From contig JYIP02000001.1 of assembly GCA_001051155.2 (NCBI GenBank), positions 3,100,001 to 3,164,000 on the forward strand: a stretch of DNA of 64,000 nucleotides, written 5' to 3'. The notes beneath the pieces were generated by a model. The model was not told the origin of the DNA, did not search any database, and saw nothing but the letters and a program-made list of their open reading frames with translations. Every line of letters begins with the position of its first letter. The stretch's first letter is position 1. The translations under genes were made by a program, and so were the position numbers. Positions 62,009 to 64,000 of the stretch are shown in pieces. Source of the stretch: Chrysoporthe austroafricana. Its lineage: Eukaryota; Ascomycota; Sordariomycetes; Diaporthales; Cryphonectriaceae.

Positions 62009-64000
62009 TTATTAGCAATTTACGAAATAATAGCTTTTTGCATTTGCTAGAAATTTATTTGCTTTACTTAGCGATTGCTTTTACTTTAATGCGCGCTTAT
62101 TGCATTACGGGTTTTTTCGATTTCTTAAAATAAATGGATTAGCTTATTCCAGTATATTTTCTGTTCGTAAGTTGCGTTTTGGCTTGCTTTATTTTCGTAA
62201 GGCAGTTATAACGATATTTCCCGGTTTAGGGATTTCTTCCGCTAATAGCCGCTTTCGTTTTATTCCTTCTTGCAATTCGGCTATAGTTTCGCGTTTCCGT
62301 TCGAAATTACGTATTATTTCGTCCGTATTCAGGATATTACGGGGTATCCATATATTATAATAGCTAAAGTAATTTATCCATTTTACTAAGTATTTAATTC
62401 TGCGCGGATTATATTTATATTTTCGCTTATAGCAGCTAATTATCTTTTCCAGTTCGTAATATCGGTAATCTTTTAAATATTTTTCGATATCCGGATCTTT
62501 TAATATATTTATTGAGTCTTAATATATAAAGTTATATTTATAAGAATCCGTTTTAGAAAAATTTGCAAGCATTAATTATATTACTGAAATTATTAAATGG
62601 ATATTTATATAAGGAATTAATTTCAATTTATATGCTAAATTCCTTATTTTTCGAATAATTTAGAAAAATCCTATTTTCTATTATAAAAATTTCAGAAATA
62701 AGTTACTTAGCAATAAGTACTTATAGCTTAAGCGAATATATATTTAATTATTTAATTCGAAAATTATTTGGCAATAATGCTTATTATATTGCAATTTGGC
62801 TATTATTTGCATTTCGGCAATAAAAAGTTAAGCTTTTTCTTAGAAAACTTCTTTTGCTAAGGGTATTATATCCCTTATTTACTAGCCCAATAATAAATTA
62901 AATCCGAATAGTATTTGGCTAGCTAAATATTTTATAGCTCGGTTATATGCATTATTTAAGTTAAATTATAATATTAGTATTATTTCGGTCCATTCTGTAT
63001 TAGGGTAGGCGGTTATAAAATGCCGAATTGCTATTTTAACTATTCAGTTTTTTATTTCAGATTGCCCGTCCATTTGCAAATACGAAACGATAGAATAGGC
63101 AAATTTCGTTCCGATAGCTTTCTATAAATATTTCCAGAATTCCGATAGGAATTTCGAATCTCTATCTGAAATAATCCTCTTGAATATTCCCTAGCTAATA
63201 ATATAAAGTATTCGTAAGATAAAAATTGCCCAATTTGCTATAGTATATATTGCATTATCTAATATAATAATTATAACTTTGGAATACTTATCCGTAATTA
63301 TAAGAAATGCATCCAGGAATAGCATTTTAATTAAAGCTTATATAATATTTATAGATAATATTATTAATAGTCCTATAATAAAATCTATAATAATAGTATA
63401 AAATGGGATTAGTAAAAATAATATAAGTTATATTTCTTTTAAAAGTTATTATAAATCGTTTTTATTTTCGTTATAAGCTCGATATATCGATATATAATTG
63501 CGTATTTTAGCATAGCAATATTTAATAACGAATCGATCCGTTAAATTATGCTATATACGGTTTATATTAAAATAGTATTTTCTATTATAAGTTTCTTTAA
63601 TAAAATCTAATGCTATTTTATTCGGGATATATAGTTATTATTTCCCGTAATAATCTTTGAGAAATAATAAGCTATTATAATTTAATATAAAAAGTAATCG
63701 AGCAATTTTGTTTAGGTCTTTCAGTTATTCGATTATTTTAGATTATAAAGAATATTTTTCGTATCTTTTCTTAATATGCCTTTTCATTTTGCTATTTATA
63801 AATATTTTATTAAGAACTTGAATAAGTTCGTTTTCTTATATCTTATTTAGAACGTTTTCGTTATTAATAAGTTTCTGAATAAACGGTAATCTTAATATAG
63901 TATTTGCGAGAATATTCGACTTTCCCGGTATATAATATACTTTCAAGTCGAATTAGCTTAAATATTCCGAAACGAGAATTAGCCGCATATTTGCTTTAAT
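62009..64000 (-). pseudogene. Broken RNase H-integrase-chromodomain of A6
   Basis: Minus strand, equivalent to A2 15,882-17,873. The chromodomain at about 62,409-62,300 keeps E-Y-L-V-K-W. The integrase core lies at about 63,400-63,060. Unlike A1 there is no integrase deletion. The N-terminal part of pol is outside the window. Inactive through RIP stops. Confidence 0.84.

Larger units (their letters stand above)
59062..64000 (-). mobile_element. Family A copy A6, minus strand, cut by the window end
   Basis: 3' LTR, 3' UTR, ORF3 and pol back to RNase H, equivalent to A2 15,882-20,820 in reverse with no insertion. The 5' end is beyond the window, so the target duplication (TAAAT on the left) cannot be confirmed. 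Confidence 0.88.

Noticed and set aside
1..64000. Regional centromere or conditionally dispensable chromosome
   Set aside because: Dense RIP-mutated nested chromoviruses occur in centromeres, AT-rich isochores, subtelomeres and accessory chromosomes alike; nothing in the window separates these.

Overview
The window looks like one block of heterochromatin from a filamentous ascomycete (Pezizomycotina). It is built entirely of Ty3/Gypsy LTR retrotransposons of the chromovirus type that have been degraded by repeat-induced point mutation (RIP). The reasons: the sequence is extremely A+T rich; CpA/TpG is depleted and TpA abundant; differences between repeat copies are almost all C/T or G/A transitions; reading frames are broken mainly by TAA/TAG where the family has Gln or Trp codons; and catalytic Asp, His and Cys codons appear as Asn and Tyr. 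I see no host gene, tRNA, rRNA or CRISPR array. The longest uninterrupted reading frame (about 186 codons) lies inside a transposon.

Two families make up everything. Family A is about 10.65 kb: 207-208 bp LTRs (TGATRGC...CTATCA before RIP), a primer-binding site, a tandem-repeat leader, gag-protease, then RT-RNase H-integrase-chromodomain in another frame, an extra sense ORF of unknown function (here 'ORF3'), a 3' UTR and the 3' LTR. Family B is about 7.33 kb: 415 or 441 bp LTRs (TGTTATAAAC...GTTTATAACA before RIP), gag with a zinc knuckle, pro-pol with a chromodomain, and then, on the opposite strand, a small ORF with a Zn2Cys6-like cysteine pattern followed by a coiled coil.

The copies are nested. 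B0, the outermost, is seen at 1-1708 and 57868-59061. A1 (1709-57867, duplicated target GCTAT) sits inside B0. A1 holds A3 (starting at 7574, target AAAGT) and B1 (target CTATA). A3 holds A2 (10163-20820, target ATTTA) and B2 (25050-32382, target TATTC). B1 holds A4 in reverse orientation (target ATATT). A further reverse copy, A6 (59062 to beyond 64000), sits in B0. Five-base target duplications confirm each of these events except A6, whose far end is outside the window.

The nest only makes sense if an inversion is added. The 5' half of B1 (36231-38578, minus) and its 3' half (49297-54295, plus) are complementary halves of one element in opposite orientation. The right-hand target duplication of A3 is also found inverted, at 38636-38640. 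Recombination between the oppositely oriented A3 and A4 copies explains both, and would leave hybrid A elements on each side.

Layout: 1-1708 B0; 1709-7573 A1; 7574-10162 A3; 10163-20820 A2 (complete); 20821-25049 A3; 25050-32382 B2 (complete, least RIP-mutated); 32383-36230 A3/A4; 36231-38578 B1 5' half, inverted; 38579-38640 A1 sliver, inverted; 38641-49296 A3/A4, minus; 49297-54295 B1 3' half; 54296-57867 A1 3' end with integrase deletions; 57868-59061 B0; 59062-64000 A6, minus. Nothing here should encode a working transposition protein. The items most worth a second look are the antisense zinc-cluster ORF of family B, ORF3 of family A, and the inversion.
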